Source: an uncultured Chryseobacterium sp.
GTDB taxonomy: Bacteria; Bacteroidota; Bacteroidia; Flavobacteriales; Weeksellaceae
NCBI GenBank assembly: GCA_913778275.1
Contig: CAJYWN010000002.1
Location: 1-64,000, forward strand
Length of the DNA: 64,000 nucleotides
Direction: 5' to 3'
Part shown: positions 50,718-59,294 of the stretch, piece after piece
Numbering within the stretch: the first letter of the stretch is position 1
How the letters are laid out: the number at the start of each line of letters is the position of its first letter
Translations under genes and position numbers: made by a program
Notes under the pieces: model-generated
What the model was told of the DNA's origin: nothing
The model's input: only the letters and a program-made list of their open reading frames with translations
The model's database searches: none

Positions 50718-52226
50718 ATGCAAAACATCCAAGATTTAAAGGAAAAGATTTTTTTTGAATCCAAGAATATGATCGCTATTCTGGATAAAATAAGCAATGT
50801 GGACGAATTAGTTTCCAAGCAGGACCTTGTGGATGAGCTTGCCAACAGGATCTCGTTTCTCAGATTGCTTGAAAAGAATTTAGAGTATTTCGGAAGTGAA
50901 AATTTTTTTTCAATAGAAAAAAATAATGAAAACTTTTCGTCTTCGGCTTTTTTGGAAACCGATCATGAAATAGCGGAAGAAGAAGCGATCTTCAATAATA
51001 GACTGAACGAAATCGGGGAAAATGATGAATATTCAGGTGATAAGGTTACGGAAGAGGAAGCCATTTTCAATAATCAGCTTAATGAAATTGTTGAAGAAGA
51101 GCTTCATGAAACCCTCGTACATTTTGTAGAAGAAAACAGAGAATCTGACATTGCTGAAAATAATGAATCGCCTGATTTGGACGTTAATAAGGATATTTTC
51201 AATGAACAGCTGGACGAAATTGAGGAAGATGAAGCTCCCGATAATAGCGATGATGCATTGAATTTTGTAGATGAAGAAAGGATTTTAGCCAATTCTGAGC
51301 CTGAAAATGACGATGATATTGATGAAGATATGTTTAGCAGGCAACATACGGAAGAAGAAGCTGTTTTTAATAATCAGCTTAATGAAATTGATGAATTTGA
51401 AAATGAAATTTCTGATGATCAGGGAGATGTGAATGAATTTGAAGAAGAAGAGAACATCAGAAACAATTTCGATACCGATGCTGCCAATGAAGAAAAAGAG
51501 GAAATCACCGAAACCATTCCGAGTATTTTTGATACGGAACCGATTGATGAAGACCTGCTGATCGAAGAAAGTGAAGAACATTTTACCGTTTCCGAAGCGA
51601 TGATTGAACATGGAGAAATGGCTTCCGATACTTCAAATGTAGAAAGTATTGTAACGGAAATCAGGCACGAAGCAGCTGTTGAAGAAAAACAGGAGCAGAC
51701 GGTTCTGGCCGAAGTAAATGACAGAAGAAAAATTGTTGAGATCGAGAGGCCTGTTCCTGAAAAAGAGAAAGATAAACCGGCCTCTGACGAAAGCTTTGAA
51801 AATCTTGAAGCGTATCAGCAGGAGAAAAAAATAAAACTGGCGCATATCAAGGGATTAAAAGCTGTTCAGACGCTTTTTGATGATGATCATCTGGAAAGAA
51901 CACTGCCATCAGAGAAAACACCACCTGCAGAGAAGAAAGAAGATACGGGAAGTATTTTGAAAACCAATATCCCGACGGATTTTATGGAGGCGGAAAAGAA
52001 GAAGCCGGAGTTTAAACTGGATCTAAATGATCGTATTGCTTTTACAAAAACGCTCTTTGGAGGAAGCCAGTCTGAACTGAATGAAGTAGTTAATAATCTG
52101 AACAGTTTCAGAACACTGGAAGAGGCAAAAGAATACCTAAGCGATCTTTATTATGCCAAAAAATGGAGTAAGGTAGATGAATATGCACAAAGGCTCTGGA
52201 TCCTGGTAGAAAACAAATTTTTATAA
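50718..52226 (+). CDS. Acidic, mostly disordered protein with repeated EEEAIFNNQLNEI motif
   Basis: A 502-residue cytoplasmic protein. Residues 1-62 are helical (EKIFFESKNMIAILDKISN...LEKNLEYFG). Residues 70-330 are very acidic, low-complexity and probably disordered, with a short motif repeated at 87-99, 112-124, 158-168 (degenerate) and 212-224. A Lys/Glu-rich linker leads to a conserved-looking C-terminal domain (430-502, LDLNDRIAFTKTLFGGSQSE, SDLYYAKKWSKVDEYAQRLW). I do not recognise a named family for the whole. It heads an operon with rsmI at 7 nt spacing and a WG-repeat gene. Confidence 0.82.
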   Translation: MQNIQDLKEKIFFESKNMIAILDKISNVDELVSKQDLVDELANRISFLRLLEKNLEYFGSENFFSIEKNNENFSSSAFLETDHEIAEEEAIFNNRLNEIGENDEYSGDKVTEEEAIFNNQLNEIVEEELHETLVHFVEENRESDIAENNESPDLDVNKDIFNEQLDEIEEDEAPDNSDDALNFVDEERILANSEPENDDDIDEDMFSRQHTEEEAVFNNQLNEIDEFENEISDDQGDVNEFEEEENIRNNFDTDAANEEKEEITETIPSIFDTEPIDEDLLIEESEEHFTVSEAMIEHGEMASDTSNVESIVTEIRHEAAVEEKQEQTVLAEVNDRRKIVEIERPVPEKEKDKPASDESFENLEAYQQEKKIKLAHIKGLKAVQTLFDDDHLERTLPSEKTPPAEKKEDTGSILKTNIPTDFMEAEKKKPEFKLDLNDRIAFTKTLFGGSQSELNEVVNNLNSFRTLEEAKEYLSDLYYAKKWSKVDEYAQRLWILVENKFL

Positions 52227-52233
52227 CGTAATT

Positions 52234-52908
52234 TTGAGCGGAATTCTATATTTTGTTCCCACACCCATCGGGAACCTGGAAGATATGACCTACAGAGCAG
52301 TAAACGTGCTGAAAGAGGTAGATTATATATTATGTGAAGATACAAGGACGTCCGGAATTCTTTTGAAGCATTTCGAGATCTCTAAACCTTTAAAATCTTA
52401 TCATCTCCATAACGAACATCAGACAACGGATAAAGTGATCGCTGATCTTAAAAGCGGGCAGAATATTGCCATTATCACCGATGCAGGCACTCCCGGAATC
52501 TCCGATCCGGGCTATTTACTGGCAAAGGCGGGAGCAGATCATCATATCGATATGATCTGTCTGCCCGGAGCTACTGCTTTTGTTCCTGCGCTCGTGGTGT
52601 CCGGACTCCCGAACAACGAATTTCTTTTCGCAGGATTTCTGCCGCAGAAAAAAGGCAGACAGACCAAACTGAAACAGCTTGCTGAAGAAAAAAAGACAGT
52701 TGTTCTTTATGAAAGTCCGCATAAAATCAATACAACGCTGGAACAGATCAGAGAATTCTTCGGTGAAAATACAAAAGTGAGCCTGAGCAGGGAAATCTCA
52801 AAAAAATTCGAAGAAACCAAACGCGGAACAATTATTGAACTTATTGAATTTTCTAAAAGCAAAACCTTAAAAGGTGAGATCGTTCTCATCGTAAATAATT
52901 CCATTTAA
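52234..52908 (+). CDS. rsmI: 16S rRNA (cytidine(1402)-2'-O)-methyltransferase RsmI
   Basis: Methylates the 2'-O of C1402 in 16S rRNA. The 224-residue SAM-dependent tetrapyrrole methylase-fold protein has YFVPTPIGNLEDMTYRAVNVL at the N-terminus, CEDTRTSG, ITDAGTPGISDPGYLLAK and LPGATAFVPALVVSG (SAM-binding loops). It starts with TTG, and the next gene's TTG follows the stop codon directly. Somewhat shorter than the E. coli protein (about 286), lacking its C-terminal extension, as usual in Flavobacteriia. Confidence 0.94.
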   Translation: MSGILYFVPTPIGNLEDMTYRAVNVLKEVDYILCEDTRTSGILLKHFEISKPLKSYHLHNEHQTTDKVIADLKSGQNIAIITDAGTPGISDPGYLLAKAGADHHIDMICLPGATAFVPALVVSGLPNNEFLFAGFLPQKKGRQTKLKQLAEEKKTVVLYESPHKINTTLEQIREFFGENTKVSLSREISKKFEETKRGTIIELIEFSKSKTLKGEIVLIVNNSI

Positions 52909-54384
52909 TTGAAAAAACTAATTTTCGTGCTGTTTTCGTCGGTTTGTCTCGGACAGACGGATCAGTATAAACAGATACTCTTAACTAAAAAGCTGGGCAA
53001 AGAAGTGCGTTCCTACACGAAAGGCTACGGAATGATCATCGATGCCAAAACCGGAAGATCCGGAATTGTAGATTCTTTAGGCAATATTACTTTTGATTCT
53101 CCTTTAAAAAGCGAAATATCAAGGATTTGGAAAGACCGGTTTATTCTTAAGATTAAATCAGGAAATGCTCTGGGAAAAACAGCGCTTATCGATGAAAAAG
53201 GAAACGAGCTTATTCCTTTGGATAACTTTAAATTCAGGACCTGGGAAAATAAAGACCGTATGATCTGTACCAAACAGGGAAGAGAATGTGTTTATGATTT
53301 TAACGGGAAAGAAATTATTCCTTTCTCCGAAAAAATAGAATTCGGCAGCGAAAACAGGTTTTTTGTTAAAAAGAATGGAGCGTGGTTTATTTATGATTTC
53401 GATGGAAAACAGATTTCAGACAGAGCATTTGAAACGGATCTTCGTTTTTATAAAGGGCGAACGTATATTTCCACAGGCGAAAAGTCCGGTGAAATTATTG
53501 ACAATAACGGTAAAACGATAACAACCATTTCAGATCATAATGTAGACAATATCAATGCATTCCCTTTTATTGTGACGTTTGATGCTGCAAAAAACCGCTA
53601 TGGAATCATTGATGATAAAGAGAATGTAATTGCTGATGAAATATACGATCAGGCTTTTGTGGGAAGAGAATATATTTATCTTACAAAAGACGACAAAGTA
53701 AGTATATTTTCAAAGAAGGAAAGGAAGATTTATAATCTTGATTATCATTATGTAAACCCACTTTTTAACGGCTTGTTTAAAACCTCACAGGATCAGAACA
53801 ATCCTAAAGCTGCAGTAGTCCGTTTGACGGGTGAAGTTGTTTTTCCCAAGGAATATGACAGGGTGGAAGGACTTACCATAGCAGGAGAAAAATACATCTA
53901 CCTCAGGAAGAATGATGAGGAAACTATCGTAGATAAAAATTTGAAGAATATTTTAAAAGAAGGCTTTGAAATTGAAAAGATATTCCCAAACACCCTTATT
54001 TTAAGTAAGGAAAATATGTACTACAGATTCTCTCCGAAAGACGGACAGTATATAGAATTGAAAGGATTTAAAGAGATTAAACTTCTTGAAACATATCCGA
54101 TGCTGATCGGTAAAAATATCGATAATTTCTACGGAATACTCAATCAAAATGGAAAAGAGGTGGTTCCGTTCATTTATGATGATATCATTACTTTTTCGGG
54201 AGCCAATGAATTTGTGGTAAGAAAAAATAATAAATTCGGTGTTACCAATCATAAAAATGAGCCTTTGGCTGAAGTGGTTTTTGATAAGTATATCCAAGAT
54301 AAAAAAGGAATAAAGCTTACCAGAGGAAAAGATTCACAATTTATCTATTTTACGGAACAAAACGAAAAAAATTTCACCGATTAA
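52909..54384 (+). CDS. Secreted WG-repeat protein
   Basis: A 491-residue protein with signal peptide MKKLIFVLFSSVCLG and a run of WG (KWG) beta repeats, such as GKTALIDEKGNELIPL, GIIDDKENVIADEIYDQ, AAVVRLTGEVVFPKEYDRV and [21 protein letters not shown]-repeat proteins are common in Bacteroidetes and are thought to bind peptidoglycan or other surface ligands; no activity is known. Starts with TTG directly after the rsmI stop (0 nt gap), so expression is coupled. Confidence 0.88.
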   Translation: MKKLIFVLFSSVCLGQTDQYKQILLTKKLGKEVRSYTKGYGMIIDAKTGRSGIVDSLGNITFDSPLKSEISRIWKDRFILKIKSGNALGKTALIDEKGNELIPLDNFKFRTWENKDRMICTKQGRECVYDFNGKEIIPFSEKIEFGSENRFFVKKNGAWFIYDFDGKQISDRAFETDLRFYKGRTYISTGEKSGEIIDNNGKTITTISDHNVDNINAFPFIVTFDAAKNRYGIIDDKENVIADEIYDQAFVGREYIYLTKDDKVSIFSKKERKIYNLDYHYVNPLFNGLFKTSQDQNNPKAAVVRLTGEVVFPKEYDRVEGLTIAGEKYIYLRKNDEETIVDKNLKNILKEGFEIEKIFPNTLILSKENMYYRFSPKDGQYIELKGFKEIKLLETYPMLIGKNIDNFYGILNQNGKEVVPFIYDDIITFSGANEFVVRKNNKFGVTNHKNEPLAEVVFDKYIQDKKGIKLTRGKDSQFIYFTEQNEKNFTD

Positions 54385-54459
54385 TACTGGTATGACAAAA
54401 AACAGCTATAAAATTATGCTAAAAGTGTGATTTAAAATGCAATGAATAACATTTTGTAA

Positions 54460-54467
54460 TATCTTTG
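54460..54467 (+). promoter_or_regulatory. -7 element of fabG
   Basis: TATCTTTG matches TAnnTTTG; it lies 88 bases before the fabG ATG, giving a leader of about 80 nt. The -33 element is not clear. Confidence 0.4.
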
Positions 54468-54555
54468 CGCACTGTTTTAACTCTATAAAATTAAATAATG
54501 TATATTAGCCAACTTTCAAAAGGCTAATAAGTTATAAAGAAAATAATTGTCATAT

Positions 54556-55299
54556 ATGAAACTATTAGAAGGAAAAGTAGCGCTAATAACGGGAGCTACA
54601 AGAGGGATCGGAAAAGGAATCGCTGAAATGTATGCCCAACAGGGAGCAAAAATCGCTTTCACTTATGCCGGATCTGTTGATAAAGCTAGGGAATTAGAAG
54701 AAACTTTAAGTTCTGTAACTCAAATTAAAGGATATCAGTCTGATGCTTCAGATTTTAATGCCGCTCAAACACTGGTAGACGAAGTAATCAGGGAATTCGG
54801 GAAAATTGATATTCTGATCAATAACGCCGGAATCACGAAAGATAATCTGCTGCTGAGAATGTCAAAAGAAGATTGGGATATGGTAATCAAAGTAAATCTG
54901 GATTCTGTATTTAATCTTACAAAAGCGGTAATCAAACCGATGATGAAGGCCAAAGATGGATCTATTATCAATATGACTTCAGTAGTAGGGATCAGCGGAA
55001 ACGCCGGACAGGCCAATTATGCCGCTTCAAAAGCAGGTGTTATTGGATTTACAAAGTCTGTAGCGCTTGAATTAGGATCCAGAAATATCCGTTGCAACGC
55101 TATTGCTCCGGGCTTTATCCAGACTGAAATGACAGATGCGCTTGATGATAAAGCAAAAGAAAAATGGAACGAAGCTATTCCTATGAAAAAATTAGGGCAA
55201 ACAAAAGATATTGCAAATGCCTGTGTATTCTTAGGAAGTGAAATGGCATCGTACATTACAGGCCAGACTATGAATGTAGACGGCGGTTTATTAACGTAA
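54556..55299 (+). CDS. fabG: 3-oxoacyl-[acyl-carrier-protein] reductase FabG
   Basis: NADPH-dependent reduction of beta-ketoacyl-ACP in fatty-acid elongation. The 247-residue classical SDR shows VALITGATRGIGKGIAEMYA, NNAGITKDNLLLRMSKEDWD (a FabG-typical stretch), the catalytic Ser in INMTSVVGISGNAGQ with NYAASKAG (YxxxK), and NAIAPGFIQTEMTDAL. The ATG at 54556 is chosen over a TTG at 54547 because it starts the family-standard MKLLEGKVALIT. Single-gene unit with a terminator. Confidence 0.95.
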   Translation: MKLLEGKVALITGATRGIGKGIAEMYAQQGAKIAFTYAGSVDKARELEETLSSVTQIKGYQSDASDFNAAQTLVDEVIREFGKIDILINNAGITKDNLLLRMSKEDWDMVIKVNLDSVFNLTKAVIKPMMKAKDGSIINMTSVVGISGNAGQANYAASKAGVIGFTKSVALELGSRNIRCNAIAPGFIQTEMTDALDDKAKEKWNEAIPMKKLGQTKDIANACVFLGSEMASYITGQTMNVDGGLLT

Positions 55300-55320
55300 G
55301 AAACATATTATATATGCACA

Positions 55321-55352
55321 AAATCCGTCCTAACAGGACGGATTTGTTTTTT
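55321..55352. terminator. Bidirectional intrinsic terminator
   Basis: Perfect 10-bp stem AAATCCGTCC/GGACGGATTT with loop TAACA, followed by a T run; it lies between convergent fabG and guaC. Confidence 0.9.
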
Positions 55353-55372
55353 AAAGGCTAAATTTATTAAAA

Positions 55373-56413
55373 TCAATCCTTAAATATTTGGTTTTCCTGC
55401 TCCTGAACCCTTATAAAAGTAGTTCTTTTAGACAGTTCTTTCAATGTTGAAGCACCTACATACGTGCAGGTAGACCGTACTCCTCCCAAAATATCTTTTA
55501 CCGTATCGGAAACCGGTCCTTTATAAGGAACCTTCACTGTCTTACCTTCTGAGGCTCTGTACTCTGCAACACCTCCGGAATGCTTTTCCATAGCTGTTTG
55601 TGAACTCATTCCATAGAAAAGACGAAATTTTTTACCATTTTCTTCAACAATTTCGCCACCGCTTTCATCATGTCCTGCAAACATTCCGCCCAGCATAACA
55701 AAATCGGCTCCGCCCCCAAAAGCTTTAGCAACATCTCCCGGAACTTTACACCCTCCGTCTGCGATAATGTGCCCCTTCAGTCCATGAGCTGCATCAGAAC
55801 ATTCAATAATCGCCGAAAGCTGCGGATATCCTACACCGGTTTTCACCCTTGTCGTACATACGGATCCTGGTCCAATACCGACTTTGATTATATCTGCGCC
55901 AACGAGTAACAGCTCTTCTACCATTTCTCCGGTAACCACATTGCCGGCAATGATGATTTTTTCCGGAAAATTGGTCCTTGCCTTCTTCACAAATTCAACG
56001 AAATGCTCCGAATAGCCATTGGCTACGTCAATACAGAGAAACTCGATTTTCGGATGCTTTCCAAGGATGGTCCGGATTTTTTCTTCATCCGATTTACCGG
56101 TACCCGTGCTTAATGCAATATACTGATAGATGCTGTCTGGCTGCGAGTCCAGGAAAGCAGTCCATTCTTCCGGGGTATAATGTTTATGAATTGCGGTAAC
56201 GATTTTATCCCTGGCAAGCTCCACAGCCATCTCAAATGTTCCAACGGTATCCATATTGGCGGCGATTACAGGAACACCACTCCATTTCTTTTGTGTGTGC
56301 CTGAAGGTAAATTCTCTTTCCAGATCAACTTCCGAACGGGATTTCAGTGTGGAACGTTTCGGACGGAACATTACATCTTTAAAACCCAGCTTTATATCAT
56401 ATTCTATTCTCAT
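55373..56413 (-). CDS. guaC: GMP reductase
   Basis: Converts GMP to IMP with NADPH in purine salvage. The 346-residue TIM-barrel protein matches the E. coli GuaC length; IMP dehydrogenase would carry a CBS insertion, which is absent. Signatures are [30 protein letters not shown], the catalytic-loop [19 protein letters not shown] (active-site Cys and Thr), [24 protein letters not shown] and [13 protein letters not shown]. Alone between the convergent fabG and the divergent Lgt-like operon. Confidence 0.96.
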   Translation of the reverse strand: MRIEYDIKLGFKDVMFRPKRSTLKSRSEVDLEREFTFRHTQKKWSGVPVIAANMDTVGTFEMAVELARDKIVTAIHKHYTPEEWTAFLDSQPDSIYQYIALSTGTGKSDEEKIRTILGKHPKIEFLCIDVANGYSEHFVEFVKKARTNFPEKIIIAGNVVTGEMVEELLLVGADIIKVGIGPGSVCTTRVKTGVGYPQLSAIIECSDAAHGLKGHIIADGGCKVPGDVAKAFGGGADFVMLGGMFAGHDESGGEIVEENGKKFRLFYGMSSQTAMEKHSGGVAEYRASEGKTVKVPYKGPVSDTVKDILGGVRSTCTYVGASTLKELSKRTTFIRVQEQENQIFKD

Positions 56414-56559
56414 AATTTGGAAAATTTATTTAAATAAAAATAAGGAAAAAGATTGATGAATGGATAATAATTTTAAAACGGGAGCGAGGGTTATTACGGT
56501 TTTATCCAATCAGTACTAAGTAATCTGAAAATAAAATGTTACATTTTAAATTAAAATGA

Positions 56560-56567
56560 TACTTTTG
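56560..56567 (+). promoter_or_regulatory. -7 element of the Lgt-like/radical SAM operon
   Basis: TACTTTTG matches TAnnTTTG and ends 5 nt before the ATG at 56573; a nearly leaderless mRNA is possible. No clear -33 TTG. Confidence 0.4.
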
Positions 56568-56572
56568 AAGCC

Positions 56573-57307
56573 ATGGAATTTCCGGTAACCTTTCATCTTT
56601 TCGGTAAGACAATCCTTGCACATCCGCTTTTTGAGGCGGCAGGAATTTTCATCGGAATGCGTTATTATTTCTATTTAAAAAGAAAGTCTGCTGAAAAGAT
56701 GTCTTTTAATACTTCTGCAGCAGTTTTAATAGGAGCAACAGCGGGAGCTCTAATAGGATCGAAACTTATCGGAAATTTGGAAAATCCATATATTCTTTTT
56801 GAAAATTTTAGCCTTAAAAGATTTTGGACAAATAATACGATTGTTGGCGGACTGGCTTTTGGTTTAATTGGAGTAGAATGGGCAAAAAAAATTGTCGGCC
56901 ATAAAGAAAGCACAGGAGATCTGATTGTTTTCCCGTTAATTCTGGCAATGATTATCGGAAGAATAGGCTGCTTCCTCACAGGAATACATGAAGAAACGTA
57001 TGGGCTGCCCACAGATTCTTTTTTTGGAATGAATCTGGGAGATCAGTATCTGAGACATCCCGTTGCTTTATATGAAATTACTTTCCTTATTGTTTTATGG
57101 ATTGTTTTGAAAATGATTCAGAAAAAAAACAAATTTCCGTCTGGATTTATCTTTCAGCTGTTTATGATGAGTTACTTCAGCTTCAGGTTTATGCTGGATT
57201 TTATCAAGCCTAAAGTAGATTTTATTGCAGGACTCGGAACAATACAGCTGGTTTGTATTGCTGTTATTTTTTATTATTTCTTCAAACTTAAAGAAACAAA
57301 ATTGTAA
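56573..57307 (+). CDS. Prolipoprotein diacylglyceryl transferase (Lgt)-like membrane protein
   Basis: A 244-residue polytopic membrane protein of about seven helices. It resembles Lgt, which moves diacylglyceryl from phosphatidylglycerol to lipobox Cys: GRIGCFLTG (129-137) corresponds to the Lgt signature GRxGNFxNG, and RHPVALYEITFLIVLW (161-176) to the HPxxLYE region. The segment TIVGGLAFGLIG (89-100) replaces the usual HGGLxGxxxA with loss of the His. It is shorter than bona fide Lgt (about 270-300 residues). It may be a divergent Lgt or a lipid-acting paralog, given its operon with a small membrane protein and a Tes-like radical SAM gene. Confidence 0.8.
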   Translation: MEFPVTFHLFGKTILAHPLFEAAGIFIGMRYYFYLKRKSAEKMSFNTSAAVLIGATAGALIGSKLIGNLENPYILFENFSLKRFWTNNTIVGGLAFGLIGVEWAKKIVGHKESTGDLIVFPLILAMIIGRIGCFLTGIHEETYGLPTDSFFGMNLGDQYLRHPVALYEITFLIVLWIVLKMIQKKNKFPSGFIFQLFMMSYFSFRFMLDFIKPKVDFIAGLGTIQLVCIAVIFYYFFKLKETKL

Positions 57308-57327
57308 ATTCACTTTAAATATTACTC

Positions 57328-57567
57328 ATGAAACTACTAGCATTACTTGAGGTTGGAAATCTGGATGTCGTGGGACTGGTTATATTCGTTATAGCTATTG
57401 TCTTAGTTGTACTTTTTGTTGTGTCAATATTTGTAGCAGCTTTTGTACAGATTATTTATGAATGGAATAATGACAAAAAATTTTCAAGAGGACAGTTTTG
57501 GAAAACGGTTTTGATATCAATGCTTGTTGGCGGACTGATAAGCGGTTTTGTGTGCGGTGGAATGTAA
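57328..57567 (+). CDS. Small two-helix membrane protein
   Basis: A 79-residue protein with a long hydrophobic helix (DVVGLVIFVIAIVLVVLFVV), a short charged loop (YEWNNDKKFSRGQFW) and a second helix (TVLISMLVGGLISGFVCGG). No family is recognised. It lies 20 nt after the Lgt-like gene and 9 nt before the radical SAM gene, so it is very likely part of their operon and possibly of the same membrane complex. Confidence 0.7.
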   Translation: MKLLALLEVGNLDVVGLVIFVIAIVLVVLFVVSIFVAAFVQIIYEWNNDKKFSRGQFWKTVLISMLVGGLISGFVCGGM

Positions 57568-57576
57568 AAATAAATT

Positions 57577-58980
57577 ATGCCAGTAAGAAACTATACCTAT
57601 TACGATTATACCATCAGTCTTTGTCCGGAATGTCTGAAGAGAGTGGGTGCCAAAATTATCATTGAAGATGAGGCTGTTTTCATGACCAAAAGATGCCCCG
57701 ATCACGGATTTTTCAAAACAAAAATTGCTTCTGATGTTCAGTATTATAAAAATATTAGAAATTACAATAAAGCTTCGGAAATGCCGGTTCATTTTGGAAC
57801 TGATGTAGAATATGGCTGTCCTTACGATTGTGGGTTATGTGTTGATCATGAACAGCATAGCTGCCTTTCGATCGTGGAAGTGACCGACCGCTGTAACCTC
57901 ACTTGCCCAACCTGTTACGCCATGTCATCGCCACACTATGGAAGCCACAGAAGCTTGGAAGAGATTGAAGCGATGTTTGATATCATCGTTAAAAACGAAG
58001 GCGAACCGGATGTCGTACAAATCAGTGGAGGAGAACCAACCATTCATCCTGAATTTTTTAAAATTATGGATATTGCCAAATCAAAGCCGATCAAGCATTT
58101 AATGCTGAATACCAACGGTGTACGAATTGCCAATGATCCCGGATTCGCGGAAAAGCTTGCAACATATGCTCCTGAATTTGAAATTTATCTTCAGTTTGAC
58201 TCCTTTAAACCGGAAGTCTTGGAAGATTTCAGAGGAAAAGATTTAACGGATGTCCGTATGAAAGCGCTGGAAAAATTAAATGCCTTAAATCTTTCCACCA
58301 CGCTCGTTATCGTACTTCAAAAAGGAAAAAATATTGATGAGATCGGAAAGATTATTGATTTTGCCTTAAAACAAAAATGTGTCCGCGGAATCACCTTCCA
58401 GCCGGTAGAAATTGCCGGAAGAAACCGGGAAGATTCGGCACACGAAAAAATTACCTTAACCGAAGTGAGGCAGGAGATTTTAAACCAGTTTCCGCTGCTC
58501 AATTCAGATGATATTATTCCGGTTCCGTGTAATCCTGATGCTTTGGCGATGGGATACATTCTGAAACTCGAAGGCGAAACAATTCCTTTAACAAGATACA
58601 TCAATCCTGCTGATCTCCTGAACAATGAAACGAGAAATACAATTGTTTACGAACAGGACACAGGACTGCAGATGCAGCTGCTTGATATTTTCAGCACCGG
58701 TATTTCCGTAGATAAAGTAAAACCTAAAGTCAACCAGTTATTATGCTGTCTTCCTGAAGTTTCTGCGCCGAATCTGGATTACGACAATCTGTTCAGGATT
58801 ATTATCATGAATTTTATGGATGCTCATGATTTTGATGTGCGTGCCGTGAAGAAATCCTGTGTTCATATCGTGAATAAAGATCTGAAATTAATTCCTTTTG
58901 AAACCATGAATCTTTTTTATCGCGATGATAAAAGTAAATATCTGGAGGAATTAAGGAAAGAGGATAGAGTTTTGTTCTAA
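57577..58980 (+). CDS. Radical SAM enzyme of the MJ0619/tetraether-lipid-synthase-like family
   Basis: A 467-residue radical SAM protein. The SAM cluster motif is CNLTCPTC (C106, C110, C113), followed by the SAM-binding ISGGEPTIHPEF. Upstream are CPEC (16-19), C40 in KRCPDHGFF, and GCPYDCGLCVDHEQHSC (C81, C85, C88, C96), which would bind extra Fe or Fe-S sites; a CC pair occurs near residue 390. This layout closely recalls Tes/MJ0619, the archaeal enzyme that joins lipid tails into tetraethers and carries several clusters plus a rubredoxin-like iron. The family match is from memory of motif order; a lipid substrate in a bacterium is inference, and MJ0619-like proteins have also been discussed for other C-C bond reactions. 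Confidence 0.8.
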   Translation: MPVRNYTYYDYTISLCPECLKRVGAKIIIEDEAVFMTKRCPDHGFFKTKIASDVQYYKNIRNYNKASEMPVHFGTDVEYGCPYDCGLCVDHEQHSCLSIVEVTDRCNLTCPTCYAMSSPHYGSHRSLEEIEAMFDIIVKNEGEPDVVQISGGEPTIHPEFFKIMDIAKSKPIKHLMLNTNGVRIANDPGFAEKLATYAPEFEIYLQFDSFKPEVLEDFRGKDLTDVRMKALEKLNALNLSTTLVIVLQKGKNIDEIGKIIDFALKQKCVRGITFQPVEIAGRNREDSAHEKITLTEVRQEILNQFPLLNSDDIIPVPCNPDALAMGYILKLEGETIPLTRYINPADLLNNETRNTIVYEQDTGLQMQLLDIFSTGISVDKVKPKVNQLLCCLPEVSAPNLDYDNLFRIIIMNFMDAHDFDVRAVKKSCVHIVNKDLKLIPFETMNLFYRDDKSKYLEELRKEDRVLF

Positions 58981-59051
58981 TTTTTCTTTACAGTGTTTGT
59001 ATAAATTTCACAGCTATTTAATTTATAAATTAACATGACATAGGGAAATGG

Positions 59052-59185
59052 AGCGTTAAGAAAATTAATTCTGTGAACGTTAAAAAAATTCTACTGTTTG
59101 AGTGCGAGATGCTGTTTGAAACGAAGAACAAATCTTGAATTCGCGCGAGTTTAGAATTTTAGAGAACAGAATTAATTTTTAGCGA
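59052..59185. repeat. Long imperfect inverted repeat
   Basis: AAAATTAATTCTGT with TTAAAAAAATTCT (left arm 59052-59092) is complementary to AGAATTTTAGAG and ACAGAATTAATTTTTAGCG (right arm 59153-59185), with a 60-base middle that contains GAGTGCGAG and CTTGAATTCGCGCGAG. It lies in the 314-base gap (58981-59294) after the radical SAM gene. The structure suggests a mobile or REP-like intergenic element. Confidence 0.55.
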
Positions 59186-59203
59186 AAGTTCCCAAGTCTT
59201 GAA

Positions 59204-59264
59204 CTTTTCGTTCTTTTGTTTGACAACGTCGAATCTTCGATTTCAAGACAAAAGGACAAAAAAG
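59204..59264. repeat. Second inverted repeat in the same gap
   Basis: CTTTTCGTTCTTTTGT (59204-59219) is largely complementary to ACAAAAGGACAAAAAAG (59248-59264), with a loop containing GTCGAATCTTCGA. It directly follows the longer inverted repeat and may be part of one composite element. Confidence 0.45.
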
Positions 59265-59286
59265 GCGTAAAAACAAATTTACGCCT
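59262..59286 (-). terminator. Intrinsic terminator of surE
   Basis: Minus strand GGCGTAAA/TTTACGCC (8 bp, loop TTTGTT) followed by TTTTTT, directly after the surE stop. Confidence 0.85.
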
Positions 59287-59294
59287 CCAATATT

